Positions 34,986 to 49,917 of a stretch of DNA of 64,000 bases are shown here, piece after piece. Below the pieces are notes generated by a model. The model did not search any database and was not told where the DNA came from. It saw only the letters and a program-made list of their open reading frames with translations. This DNA is from Brachionus manjavacas. Lineage: Eukaryota > Rotifera > Eurotatoria > Ploima > Brachionidae. The stretch lies in contig JAHQIY010000004.1 of assembly GCA_019054805.1 (NCBI GenBank), positions 4,836,001 through 4,900,000 on the forward strand, in the 5' to 3' direction. The translations under genes were made by a program, and so were the position numbers. Numbering within the stretch: the first letter of the stretch is position 1; each line of letters opens with the position of its first letter.

Positions 34986-37045
34986 TGCATCTTATTTGGA
35001 AACAAGCGAATGTTACACCTTTATACAAAAAAGGAAAATAATCTAACGGGTGCCCAATAATGCTTGTCCGAAACTTCAATTAGAAAAAAACTTATGATCA
35101 GATAATGATAAAATTATGAAAATTTACAGTTTGATACAAAATTTTCTCTATTTTTGGAAAATAAAAATGGTTTTTTGAATTTTTTATTTTTTCGCATGCT
35201 CTATGCTCAGGTGCAACACATACCCTGACCCAAAATTGTCCTCGGTGGTCAAGATAATTCGAATAAAAGTATAGTAGAGAATTTAATCCTGATTAAAATG
35301 AACTATTGTTTGATATTTCAACGATTTTAATATGAAGCCTCTATATAAAGTATATCATTTTAAAAGCTAAGATGAAATGTTTTAAATATTCATCTTAGAA
35401 AGGGATCATACCTTTAATGTAAAAAAACTCTTGTAAAAGTGCTTTAAATAAAAAACGAATTTTAATTTAATAGCTAATTCTCTATTTATTTTGTGTGTAA
35501 AATTTAAGGTCATTGATAACATATTTGATATTTGAAAACTTTTATTCGAATTATTATTGATCACCGAGGACAATTTTGGGTCAGAGTATGTGTTGCACCT
35601 GAGCATAGAGCATGCGAAAAAATAAAAAATTCAAAAAACCATTTTTGTTTTCCAAAAATAGAGAAAATTTTGCATCAAACTGTAAATTTTCATAATTTTA
35701 TCATTTTCTGATCATAAGTTTTTTTCTAATTGAAGTTTCGGACAAGCATTATAGGGCACCCGTTATTAGCAATAAATTACCGACCCGTTTCGTTGACGTG
35801 TTCTCTTTGTAAAATACTGAAGAGTTTAATAAAGCATAAGATTTTGAGCCATTAATAAGTCACAATTTATTAGAGGATTCGGATCACGGTTTCATGCCAA
35901 GAAAACCATGCACAACAAATATATTAGAATCATTTGATTTTATTTCGCAAGCTCTGGCTAAAGGTCAATCCGTAGACGTGATTTTTGCCGATTTTTCTAA
36001 AGCGTTCGCCAAGGTCTCTCATCGGTTTTAATCTATAAGCTCAGGGCTTATGGATTTATGGGTCGAATTTTGGATTGGATAGCTGAGTTTCTCTCAAATA
36101 CAAAGCAAAGAGTTGTTATGGGAAAATCTATTTCTGAGTGATTGACTGGAAATAGTGGAGTTCCCCAGGATTCGGTCCTTGGTCCTCTGTTATTTAAAGC
36201 TTTCATAAATAATTTGTCATCGAAATTGAACAACATATGCTGATGATACCAAGGTTTTATCGGCTATTAGATCCATTGATGACAATCTCTCGCTTCAACA
36301 TGATCTTGATTTTATTTCTAGTTTGTCAATCACTTGGTCATTAGATCTTAATGTTGAAAAATTATTTTCAATAAGCAGGGAACGTGTCCATTAAGTTAAG
36401 TGATTTGAAAAGGAGAAATCAGGTCAGGTACTGTGCAAATCGTGGAATTCGGATTTTGGGTATGATGGTCAAAACCTTCAAAACTCTAAATATAAGCATT
36501 TTAAGATTGCTTTTCGCTGCTTGTTAGACCGCATCTAGAATTCGTCGTTAGTTCGTGGTGTCCGTATTTAAAGGAGGACGTATGCTATGTGGAGAAAGTT
36601 CAAAGGAAGGCAACGAAGAGTTTAATATCTATCAGAGATTTGGATTATCAGACCAGATTGATGCTGTTAAACTTGTCGCAATAGAGACTAGATGAATTAG
36701 AGGTGACTTAATACAAGTCTTAAAGATCTTGAATATATATGAGACTATTGAATTGTGTAACTTAAATTTATCCTCAGTCAATCAAGTATACAATTTGAGA
36801 AGACAGAATAAAATCTTAATTAAATAAAATTTTAAGAATTGTTTGCAGCGTCACAATTTTTTAACTAATAGAATTGTGAATGTGTGGAATGCACTGCCTC
36901 AAAATGCGATCGATGCTTCTTCGATTAATTGTTTCAAAGCGAGAATTGATGACTGGATGATAAATCAAGGTTCAGAAAAGCTCAAGTTACTGACATAGCT
37001 ATTATATAGCTTAACCCTGTGTGGCTCTCAGTGTACAACTACTAC
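34986..37045 (+). mobile_element. CR1-like LINE remnant, interrupted by a MITE, ending in (TAC)n
   Basis: The reverse transcriptase is visible in pieces: LIWKQANVTPLYKKG before the MITE, then NYRPVSLTC-like sequence, VIFADFSKAF (motif A near 35980), AYGFMGRILDWIAEFLS, SGVPQDSVLGPLLF and YADDTKVLS (catalytic motif near 36240). The C-terminal RPHLEFVVSSWCPYL (36530), IRGDLIQVLKI and VWNALPQNAIDA (36880) follow. Several stops and frame changes make it dead. It ends with ACTACTACTACTA (37037-37050). Confidence 0.85.
35046..35763. mobile_element. Palindromic MITE with 225-bp arms and TA target duplication
   Basis: The left arm 35046-35270 and right arm 35538-35763 are reverse complements with only about 7-8 differences. 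The termini read ACGGGTGCCC. TA flanks both sides (35044-35045 and 35764-35765), as for Tc1/mariner elements. Removing it restores the reading order of the surrounding LINE. The 267-bp spacer has no coding capacity. Confidence 0.9.
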
Positions 37046-37049
37046 TACT

Positions 37050-37266
37050 AAATTTGAAAAATAAAAAAAAATTTTACCATAAATTAACATTGATCAGTTT
37101 ATTTTAAATTTTTTGTTAAGCTTTTTGAATAGACAATTTTAAATATTTAAACTTATTTTAGGCCCAAAATTTTCCTTACGGCTAATTTTTGAAATTTAGG
37201 CTCTAACCTTCACCTTACCCGAAATCCTCTGAAATACAGAACTCTGTCGCGGGCCCCGACGGGCTA
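37050..37266 (+). repeat. Short dispersed repeat, copy 2 of a direct pair
   Basis: This is the partner of 34763-34980 and begins immediately after the (TAC)n end of the LINE. A GC-rich end (CGCGGGCCCCGACGGGCT) stands out from the AT-rich background. Confidence 0.8.
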
Positions 37267-37310
37267 CGTCCTCTACTAATATAGATGAGTTTCCATATAA
37301 AAATAACGGT

Positions 37311-38073
37311 GGTTTCATTAGAATAGAGGAATTTTTTAAAATTAGCGATATCAAAAAGTTATTTACCCTTATTTTAACATTCAAATAAATTAAATTAGAA
37401 AATTACATAAAAGATTTTCAAAAGGTCACAATGACAGCAACATAAGAGACATTGCAAAATATTGACATTTATTCAATCATCAATAATTCCTTATAAATTA
37501 AAATCAATTATTTATTTTTTTTAGTGAACCATATTTTGTTTTATAATGTTTCGTCATGATAGCTTAAAAAACTTAATTTTATCAAATTAAGTTAATGAAA
37601 AAGAATTTTATTCTTGTATTTTTTGAAAGATTGCATTGAAAATTCACATTCCCAAAAAATTTAAATTAATGACCAAATTTAACTAGATGCATTTTTGTCA
37701 TGTGAGATTTTAAACCACCACAAAAAATATTAAAAGCAATACAATTTGAAAATTTAATAATCCAAATTTAAATATTAACAATTTTTCACTTCTAAAACCT
37801 ATATGACTAAAAACAAATGGCTAAATTTAGTTTAAATTTATTTTCCGCAAGAAAAACGAACACAATTAACAATAAAAAAAGATTTTAAGTATAAAATACC
37901 GAAAAAATATGTAAATAAATTTTTTTGGAATGAAAACGTCTATAACTTATAACATGTGAAACAATATATATTAAATACAATTTTAATGCTAAATAAATAC
38001 TTTGTTTTGATTAAAAAAACGTAATTCTGAACTAAAATTAAATTAAAACTAAAAAAGGCCAAGTAATTTGTGA
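37311..38073. other. AT-rich intergenic region
   Basis: No coding region is seen. The right part should contain the 3' untranslated region of the minus-strand gene that ends at 38074. Confidence 0.4.
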
Positions 38074-39414
38074 CTAAATATTTTCATCGTCATCATCACC
38101 AGGAACAAGCAAATGCTGGTAGAATCGCTGATTGTTAATAAAACTAAAGCAACTTTTTGAATCTAAAATGGGCGATGAACTTAAATTGTTGGTTATGATT
38201 GAATCGTTTTGATCGCATAAATCCGAATTCTCAAATCTAAAATTATTGCTTAGCATACGGTCCACTGGACAAAGATTGTCAAAATTCATATCATAAATAG
38301 CCGAGTCATATTCAAACTCTTCTTTAAACTCAGTATCCAAGAGCATGTTTTGATCAATAAAATCATTGATTCCATTATTGTCCAAATCTGAGTTGAATAT
38401 TTCAGTGATAAATGTTGGACTTTCGCCATTTGCTTCATTGTTCTCTACAGAATTGGCATCTTCACCATTAAAACTCTTCAAATTTTTATTTACCTCTTGA
38501 TTTGAGTTGGATTGTTTCAAAAGTCGCTTACTAGAACGTACTTTCTTCGATTTCGGTTCGACTGGATTTTTTTTTTGTGTTATTTGACTTGTGGGTTTTT
38601 CTGTACTGAATAAATCCGAATCCAAGGTTTGAATGCTTTCGTTCAAATCCCGGATGTACTGAATGGCAGAGAGAAGAGCTCGTCTAAACTTGGTGCATTT
38701 TAGTTGTCCGGATTGAACATCTCGGATGTATTGGTCATTCACTTTGCCTCTCATGATCCAGTCAGGTTTAGATGCCATTATTTGCGGATGCCTGGACAAA
38801 AAGTCATACCACCAATCCATGCTCGGTTTTCCATTGTTGAACGGATTGGGTCTTTGGGCCAGTTCGAATTTTTGAACAACCTGTTCAAAGACCAAATGAA
38901 TGGCATCGTTGTACTTCAAGTCCTTGTAGCTAATCAGCCATTCCACAATTTCATTCTCTTCGGACTCGGTGAGTCTGGTCTTTTTGCCTCTAGGCGCAGT
39001 GCCGCCCGAGAGACACTTGAGCAAAGCGCCTTTGCTTATTCTGTACTTGTTGCACGCTTCTTCAACGCTAAGACCTTGTTTGATGTGCCGGACAGCGTAC
39101 TTGTATCTGTCGATTAAATATGTCTCTGGAGAATGGTTCGTTTGATTTGGTAATTTCAACTCCGATGGAGACTTTTGGTCATCTTCAGAGTCATAGTTTG
39201 AATTTTGTGTTAGATCCAAATTGGGGCATTCGTTAAAATCGATGGGTTCTTTTTTAATATTAAGACCTGTTTCTGATTTAAAGTCAGTTTCTGTACAATT
39301 TTCGTCCAGATTCTCCAGACTGCTAAAACCACTTGATCTTCTTCTTGTCTTTGGTCTTAGTGCCATTCGGCTAAATCCAGATTTTTCTTTTGTTTTGCTT
39401 TGATTGTTTACCAT
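38074..39414 (-). CDS. Pipsqueak/CENP-B type DNA-binding protein, paralogue of the gene at 4362
   Basis: One open frame of 446 codons. Residues about 96-255 are the same pipsqueak plus CENP-B/Tigger type helix-turn-helix region as in the gene at 4362-7622 (VEEACNKYRISKGALL, WWYDFLSRHP), almost identical in DNA. There is no PWWP domain, serine tract or transposase core. Upstream of the module is a Lys/Arg-rich nuclear-localisation-like stretch (RPKTRRRSS) and NIKKEPIDF, which contains a SUMO-type IKKE site. The acidic C-terminus keeps a TEIF..D motif of the paralogue. A TTTGTAG acceptor-like site sits 3 bp before the ATG, so an untranslated first exon or a trans-splice site is possible. It faces RFC1 head to head across 431 bp. 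Function: sequence-specific DNA binding, inferred only. Confidence 0.8.
   Translation of the reverse strand: MVNNQSKTKEKSGFSRMALRPKTRRRSSGFSSLENLDENCTETDFKSETGLNIKKEPIDFNECPNLDLTQNSNYDSEDDQKSPSELKLPNQTNHSPETYLIDRYKYAVRHIKQGLSVEEACNKYRISKGALLKCLSGGTAPRGKKTRLTESEENEIVEWLISYKDLKYNDAIHLVFEQVVQKFELAQRPNPFNNGKPSMDWWYDFLSRHPQIMASKPDWIMRGKVNDQYIRDVQSGQLKCTKFRRALLSAIQYIRDLNESIQTLDSDLFSTEKPTSQITQKKNPVEPKSKKVRSSKRLLKQSNSNQEVNKNLKSFNGEDANSVENNEANGESPTFITEIFNSDLDNNGINDFIDQNMLLDTEFKEEFEYDSAIYDMNFDNLCPVDRMLSNNFRFENSDLCDQNDSIITNNLSSSPILDSKSCFSFINNQRFYQHLLVPGDDDDENI
38655..39116 (-). repeat. DNA-binding module, near-identical inverted copy 2
   Basis: Partner of 6057-6520 in opposite orientation. It shares an identical 225-bp core and has three differences in 363 bp; similarity drops on both sides. 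Confidence 0.9.
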
Positions 39415-39845
39415 TTCTACAAATAAATTTTTAATTTAATTTTTTTATTTTTTCGAATAATGAATTAAAATTTACATGAATGTTAAAAAGAAAACATGAT
39501 TTTAAAATTAAAAAACAAGTTAATCAAATTTTAAGTCTTTCGAAAAGATCACTCCATCCCAAAATCTTTTTTTAAACCCAAGCTTGGTACTTGTCCTACT
39601 AAATAGCTTCTAATTTTGGAATTCCTATTTTTGTATTTAGCTATTTTGTTCATCTGATTCTTATCATATTTTTATCTTTTTGTAAGCGACAACATTTAGT
39701 CACCACTTTCTCAGATCAATTTCAAAAATTGGCGCTCTTTCAAAATTTAAATGCAAGTAATTTAAGTGTCTATAAGTCTCTCTATATATGCATTTGGAAG
39801 AGTTAATTTTTGGTAATAATTCTATTTTATTTTCAAAACAAGAAA
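39415..39845. promoter_or_regulatory. Divergent intergenic region between the pipsqueak-type gene and RFC1
   Basis: It separates two oppositely directed start codons by 431 bp and must hold both promoters or share one. No TATA box is obvious. CAAAACAAG just before the RFC1 ATG is a good splice acceptor, so RFC1 may have an untranslated or trans-spliced leader. Confidence 0.5.
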
Positions 39846-42600
39846 ATGAAGAAAGAAACTATTTCACCTAAAAAAGCTTCTAATAAGCTGAGTTCGGATG
39901 AGAATACCAGCCCGGCGCGTAAACCGAATACAATGATGATGAACTGGTTGAACAAAAGCGCATCAAAGAAACCTGATGAGCAGTCAAAAATTAAAAAAGG
40001 TGACTCAAATACGCATCAAAAGTTAGGTGATGTGGAGTTAAAAAAAAATGACAAAAAAGGCTCAAAAGTTGATGCAAAAAAGAAGGAAGCTAAAATGAAA
40101 GTAAGCTCAGACGAAGAAGAACTAAGTCCTATTAAAATCAAAGCAAAAAAAGAAAAGCAGGCGGCTAAAAAAGTTAAGATGGAAGTAGAATTGGAAGAGA
40201 AAAAAGAAACAAAAAAACACTCGGCTAAAACTACTTTGAGTCCAAAGGAAAAAGATCCACCGGTAAAAAAAGGTGCTAATAAATATTATGCTGCTTATAT
40301 GAGAAGAGACGGGCCAAAGAATCCAGGCTCGAAACCGGTTCCCATTGGAAAACCAGACTGCTTTGCTGGTCTTAAATTTTTAGCTACTGGAGTTCTTGAT
40401 TCACTTGATCGAGATGAATTAAAAAAAATTGTGGAAAAATATGGCGGCAGTGTTACCTCTGGCATGGCTAAAAAATTGGATTATTTAGTGATTGGAGATG
40501 ATGCTGGCGAGTCAAAGATTCAAAAAGCAAAAGAATTTAACATCAAAACGATAAATGAAGATGAATTTTTGAAATTGATTTGCACTAGATCTGGCATCTC
40601 GAATCCTAAGTATGAACAAAATGAAGTTGAAATGGTGGAAGAAGAAATGGCTGCTGAGCCAGAAATTAAGCCTAATAAAGAAACTGAAAAAAAAACAACA
40701 CCCAAAAAAGAAAAAACAACGCCGGTCAAACAAAGCCCTAAAATAAAGTATTTAAAACAAAAATTAAATCACATTTTTATACTTTATTTTCAAAAGAACC
40801 GAAGTTAAAGACATAAAGGAAGAACCAAAGACAAAAATCGAGGATTCGAAAGAAAAAAATGAACTTTGGGTAGATAAATACAAGCCACAGGCAATCACCA
40901 AAATAATTGGTCAAAGCACTGAAAAGAGTAATGCAAACAAATTGCTTAACTGGCTGAAAAATTGGCAAAAATGGCATTCTTCTGGAGATTCAAAGACGAA
41001 AAAGTCTTGGAATGATCAAGAAACTGGCTCTAGCTTTAAAGCTGCATTGTTATCTGGTCCACCCGGAATAGGCAAAACAACCACTGCGCAAGTTGTATGC
41101 AAAGAAGTTGGATATACTTACATTGAATTAAATGCATCTGATTCCAGATCAAAAAAACTTCTAGACAAAGTTTTGGGCGAGAGTACAGAGAACGCTTCGA
41201 TTGAGTCCTACTTTAAACAAAAGCATAAAGTTTCCGATTTAAATAAAGACAAACATTGTGTCATAATGGATGAAGTTGATGGTATGGCCGGCAATGAAGA
41301 CCGTGGCGGTGTCCAAGAGCTAATTCAAATAATCAAACAATCTAAAATTCCAATTATTTGCATCTGTAACGATAGGCAGCATGTTAAAATTCGTTCTTTG
41401 GCAAATCATTGCTTTGATTTGAGATTTTATAAGCCAAGACTTGAACAAGTCCGAGCAGCGCTTCTAACTGTTTGTTTCAAAGAAGGTATCAAAATAACCG
41501 GTGATTTACTTGACCAAATAATTATTGGTTGCAATTATGACATCAGACAGTGTTTGCATAATTTGAGCATTTGGTCATCGAATAACAAAACCATGACCAG
41601 CACTAAGAGCAGCAAATCGGACATTGAAAGATCGATGAAAGACGTTCGCATGAACCCATTTGAGGCATGTAAGCTAGTGTTCAATGCAGACCCTTCAAAT
41701 TCTAGAGCTCCAAAAAATATTGCTGAAAAAATGGACTTATTTTTTACAGACTATAGTTTGATGCCTCTGTTGGTTCAAGAAAATTATTTGAGTGTTGTTC
41801 CGCAAAATTTGAAGGGAAACACCAAAAAAGAAAAAGACAGAAACCATTTGGAATTTTTGACTCAAAGCATTGAGAGCATGTGTCAAGGAGATCGAGTTTC
41901 TAAAATATTAAGAAATAATAATAATTGGTCTCTGTTGCCAGTGCAAGCAATTTTTTCCTCTTACATTCCTGGTGAAAAACTTCGCGGCCATATAGGTCTG
42001 CCGGCATTTCCATCTTGGTTCGGAAAAAATTCAAAAAGATCTAGAGTTGACAGAATTTTGCAAGAGCTTCAAAAGCACATGCGCATTCACATTTCAGCTA
42101 ACAAGATTGGTGTCGGAATGGATTACTTGTCTGTTTTAAAGTCTATGCTGACTAGGCCTTTGATTAAAAAAGGTACGGATGGAATACCTAGTGTTTTAAA
42201 TTTGATGAATGAGTATTCATTGACTCGAGATGATTTTGATACTATTATCGAGTTGGGTACTTGGCCAGGACAAAAAGATCCCATGGCTATGATTGACTCA
42301 AAAGTAAAAGCTAGTTTTACTCGAGCATACAATAAAGAATCGCATAAGAATCCGTTTACAATTGTAAATGTGAAAAAAATTAAAGGTGCCAAGCTCACTG
42401 ACGATGGATATGATGAAGAAGATGTTGAAGAAGTTGAGGAAGACGAAGATGACATTACTGCTGATGCAATGATAAAAGTAAATGCGAAATCTAAATCTAA
42501 GACTACAGCAGCAAAAACGACCAAATCTGTTAAACGAAGTGCTAAATCAAGTGAAGATTCAGAAGCTAAGCCAAGTGCTTCAAAGAAAAAGAAAACTTAA
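39846..42600 (+). CDS. RFC1: Replication factor C subunit 1 (clamp-loader large subunit)
   Basis: Two exons (39846-40747 and 40797-42600) joined across a 49-bp intron give 901 residues. The chosen start is the ATG of MKKETISPKK; upstream in frame there is only a TTG and acceptor-like sequence. The N-terminus is basic and Lys-rich. A BRCT domain lies at about residues 158-260 (LKFLATGVLDSLDRDELKK, YGGSVTSGMAKKLDYLVIGD). The AAA+ ATPase follows ELWVDKYKPQ: Walker A GPPGIGKTT (about 387), ELNASDSRSKK, and Walker B CVIMDEVDG (about 455). The RFC1 C-terminal domain follows, ending in an acidic stretch and a Lys-rich tail. RFC1 with RFC2-5 loads PCNA onto primer-template junctions. The motifs are intact. 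Confidence 0.95.
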
Positions 42601-43559
42601 TTTAAAACTACCACAGTCTTAAATTAGACAAATTTTATTAAAAATTAATTAATTTTTTGTGTAAAATGATGTACTTGAGCCAATTTTTTTTTAATATACA
42701 ATTATTTTAAAATGAAGATTTTACATGTAATTAGATTGCTCGAATTTCTCTAATTAAAATTTATTTTTTTTGCTCTTAATAAAATATTCAAATATCGCCT
42801 GTCACTTTTTGTTCAGTTAGAGCGTTTTTTTTTTGGAAATCCGAACTACTAACTTATAAATTTATTGTTTGACATCTAGGAAAAATGTTCAAAAATTTAA
42901 TTCAGTCTTTCCTTTATAAATTTGATATTTTTACGAACCAAAAAATGTCATTGAAGTCATCAAAATCCAGCATGTATCTTTATTTAACAATAAGGTTACT
43001 TTATGTTTTCTTTATTACCAAACTTAACGTAGCTTTTATGTAGTTTTTACGTCCACGTTATCGTAATATTCAGTATCTTAAAATAAAAACAGTGAAAGCC
43101 CCTAATTAAAAGCCAGGATTTGAATTTTTAGGGGGGTCGAAAAAAAATTTTTTTCGCTTGAATGGGCTCGAAGATTTCATTAATATGCTAAAGATTACTA
43201 TGGTTAGATATATCTTTACCAAAAGAATGTAAAACATGTTAAAATCATATAAAAGAGCGTTAAATTTTCTACAAGAAAATGATATTTTTATCTTCCGAAA
43301 AAAATTCATCTGAGAAATTTTTTAAAAACGCTCAAATTTACAAAAATATTTCTGTTTTTTTGTATCTAGTTCCGGGGGACCTCCATAATCCCTGATTATT
43401 TTTTTTCAAAATTTAAAAACTAGAGAAAATTTCGAACTTATCAGTTTTTCTTTTTCTATTTTTTCTTTATTTGTTTTACAAAGCGGTCCAGAATGAGATA
43501 TTTTATAACAAAATTAAAAGAAAAAATTTTTTGAAGCTCTTGGATTATTATGAGTACAA
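42601..43559. other. Intergenic region downstream of RFC1
   Basis: AATAAA at 42778-42783, 178 bp after the RFC1 stop, is a plausible polyadenylation signal. Two GC-rich patches (AGGGGGGTCG near 43130 and CCGGGGGACCTCC near 43372) bracket about 250 bp of AT-rich DNA and could be ends of an unrecognised repeat. No gene is supported. Confidence 0.45.
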
Positions 43560-43880
43560 GTCTAACTTTCAAAAAAAATATTAAAATTGCTTTCACACGG
43601 TTTGCTTCTAATTGAAGAAATAAATTTTGTAGCTCTGCGTTGAATTTTTTCAACATTCTCACAGTCTGACTTAAGAATTGGAGACCTTACAGGCACCGCA
43701 GATTCCAAAAGAAGGACGAACAAAAGTAAAATACAGAGATCTAAATAACTTAGAATCAAAACGAGCGAATGATTTCCTGATGCGACCTATTATTTTATTT
43801 GCTTTGATTGTAGACTCTAGCACTTGATTTTTCCATTCCAGATTTGTAATGAAAATGAAATCCTTTGACAAGGTTGATCG
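43560..43880 (-). mobile_element. LINE C-terminal fragment
   Basis: The minus strand reads NLEWKNQVLESTIKANKIIG, FTFVRPSFGIC and, in another frame, LKSDCENVEKIQRRATKFIS, close to the fragment at 8990-9275. It is frameshifted and isolated. Confidence 0.75.
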
Positions 43881-43939
43881 TTCTAATCTCTAGGTCAAAT
43901 TAATCAAATGTAATATTACGCCCGCGGTCCTGTTTGCAA

Positions 43940-45225
43940 TAATGAATTACTATCAGGAGTAACTGATGCTGGTAGAGAACGATTTTGAGTATTCGACACT
44001 TTTTAAAACTAGGCTGGGCGTCAGAAGGTGGTATAATGTCCCCTAAATTATTTTTAATTTACATCGACGATTTGCTAAAAGATATTGAGAACTGCCCATC
44101 CAGTCTAAAACTTGACAGCTCGACTAAGATTGATGTGATTGCATATGCGGATGACATCATTCTTATTAGCACTTCTAAATACGATCTTAAAAAACAAATA
44201 GACGTAGTTGAACGGTTCGGAGCTCGTAATGAAATTAGAGTTAATCCTGAGAAGACCATGTATATGGTATTTAATTCAAAAATTTATCGAAGTGCTGATG
44301 AGAGACGGTGTGATCTTTGGCAAGATGATCTACAATTGAATCGAACATCAATTAAATAAGTGAACTCCATAAAATATATTGGTGTCACACTCTCTGACGA
44401 TGATAAGAACTCAGAACATATCAATAAAAGAAAAAAGGCAGTTTATGCATCCTTGGCCAAATCAAATCAAATGGTTAGCGATATTGCACATCCAAACATA
44501 AAAGGGCAATTATATAAGACGTACTTGCGACCAATCTTATATTATGAACCACAATCTTGGTTCAACAGAAAAACTAAAAATTAAACAAATAGAGGGTAAC
44601 GTCATTAAAAGCATACTTGGAATACCAAAAAGATGCAGAACAATTAAGTTGCTTCTGGTGCTTAACTTAGAGCCAACCATTATTCGACTCGACACTTTAA
44701 AATGTGATTTCTTTCAGAGACTCATCCGAAATACCTACACCAGGGAAATATTAAGAATCTTCGAAACAATTGAAGTCAATCAAAGTTTTATTTCTGAAAT
44801 AGACGAATTAAAAAGCTTTGTAGGAAATGACAGCTCTTTGGAACTGAGTGAAGTTTGTAACGTATACAAATACAAACTAAATACTGACCTGAGGGCTTCA
44901 AAAGAAGATCATATAGTCCAGGAAATTAGAGATATATTTAGCCACATGAAAAGAGAGGAGATCCCAAAAATGCTCTTTGAGCTCACCAGATTTGCTCGAC
45001 AGAGCAACTAACTAAAAAACTCAATATTATATTTATTATATTTAATGTTTCTCCTTTTCTTTTTATTTTTAGAATTTAAAACAACTCTTCTGTTTTATCT
45101 TTTGCTTTTTTTTGTAAAAACTGAATATATTTCTATTTTTTTTTAACAACACGTGTTATTTTACAGCGTATCGATAGTGGCCCAACTGGTGGCCTCTGCT
45201 CAGTAAATAAACAATTAAATGAAAG
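43940..45225 (+). mobile_element. LINE 3' half, second family, with one stop and one frameshift
   Basis: The frame from 43985 contains SEGGIMSPKLFLIYIDDLLK and the catalytic AYADDIILIS. It hits an in-frame TAA at 44357-44359 and continues in the same frame as VNSIKYIGVTLSDDD to LRPILYYEPQSWF. It shifts frame near 44550-44580 and runs on (IKQIEGNVIKSILGIPKRCR) to a stop at 45011. The C-terminal extension is unlike that of the other LINE families here. A 3' untranslated part ends near AAATAAACAATTAAATGAAA at about 45225. Only two lesions suggest a fairly young copy. Confidence 0.8.
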
Positions 45226-45659
45226 TAAAATATTTTTTTTCCGTTTAAGAAAAAGCTTGTTAAATCAACGCGAGCTTTTTAGGAATAGTTCTGGGAAGCG
45301 TTTTATCTAGCTAATTAAGAAAAAAAAAAGATTGAATTGTAAGGCTTTAAATTTTTACTAAAATAATTGAAAAACAGCAATAAACATCAATTGACATTAA
45401 TGGTAAAATATTAAAATACAAATGATATTTCTTATAGTATATTTATAGACGGATCGACGGTATGTATTATATTATAAGTAGTACTTCGCAGTCGTTGTCA
45501 TTCACTTTTGCACACATTTCTTTGTCATTTCTCTTTCTTGCTTTTAAACTGTTCACTTTCGGTTGTAACGCTCTCTCTGGCAGATTATTCCAATGGGAAA
45601 TTTCTCTAGTTGTTAAAAATTTTATGACTCTCTTTTGCTAATTTCGCTTACGAAATGAT

Positions 45660-45875
45660 AAAAAATTCAAAATTTTAGAGTAATTTTTTTTATTTACCAG
45701 CTAGATCCTTTCAGTGTTGTTGACAAGTTTTTCTTGTATTAAATATTCTCTTATCTTCAAGATTCAATTGATTCAATTCTATCAATTTTTCCTCATAAAA
45801 CTTGTCTTGGATTGATTTAATTAGTTCGGTGGCTCTCTTCTGTACTTAATATCAATAATTCTTGCGTCTAATTTC
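45660..45875 (-). mobile_element. LINE C-terminal fragment
   Basis: The minus strand reads YRRATELIKSIQDKFYEEKL, then LIELNQLNLEDKRIF, matching the RATxLI / EERL region after the LINE reverse transcriptase. It is short and decayed. Confidence 0.6.
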
Positions 45876-46254
45876 ACCAAAATGCTTTTATTTTGTTGTT
45901 TCACCGAACTGATGTGTACCATTTAATTCAGACCAGACTTGTTTTTAGCTCACAAATCAAAGTTTTGACTTCACTTATTTTTAGAAATTCAATTCAGTTT
46001 TAATTCAAAATTGATGTTGTCGTTCTCAGACGTGGCGATCATGGTTAATTTAATTTTTACCGTTAAATGCGATTATTGTGATGGGCGCTTGAATTTTAAT
46101 CCAACAGGAAAAGAAAAACAAATTAAATTGAAAATTTAAAATTTAAAAATTTTTAATTTTAGAATTTAATTTTAAAAAACTTAATCAGAATTCAAAATTT
46201 TTATTTAAATAAAAAATGGACGGTTTTTAAACCAAAAGATTTCAATGTATTAAA

Positions 46255-49727
<3,473 letters not shown>

Positions 49728-49821
49728 TTAAATCATTCAAATTTTACTTTTTTGGTTTAGTTTGTAATCAAAGATTGTCACATCTTTGGGTTGTATTAAA
49801 AAAAAAAAATTCAACTAATCT

Positions 49822-49827
49822 TTTATT
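49822..49827 (-). terminator. Polyadenylation signal AATAAA of the PEP phosphomutase gene
   Basis: It lies 91 bp after the stop codon on the minus strand and 101 bp before the KAP3 start codon. Confidence 0.55.
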
Positions 49828-49917
49828 GTATTAAACTAATTTGAATCAAGCGCATTAATAATTAATTTAGATTATTAGATTAAAATAGTTAATGAGATAA
49901 AATGAAATGAATTGAAA

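Noticed and set aside
43106-43309. Minus-strand frame of 67 codons
   Set aside because: AT-biased sequence with no motif, lying between two GC-rich patches that look more like repeat ends.
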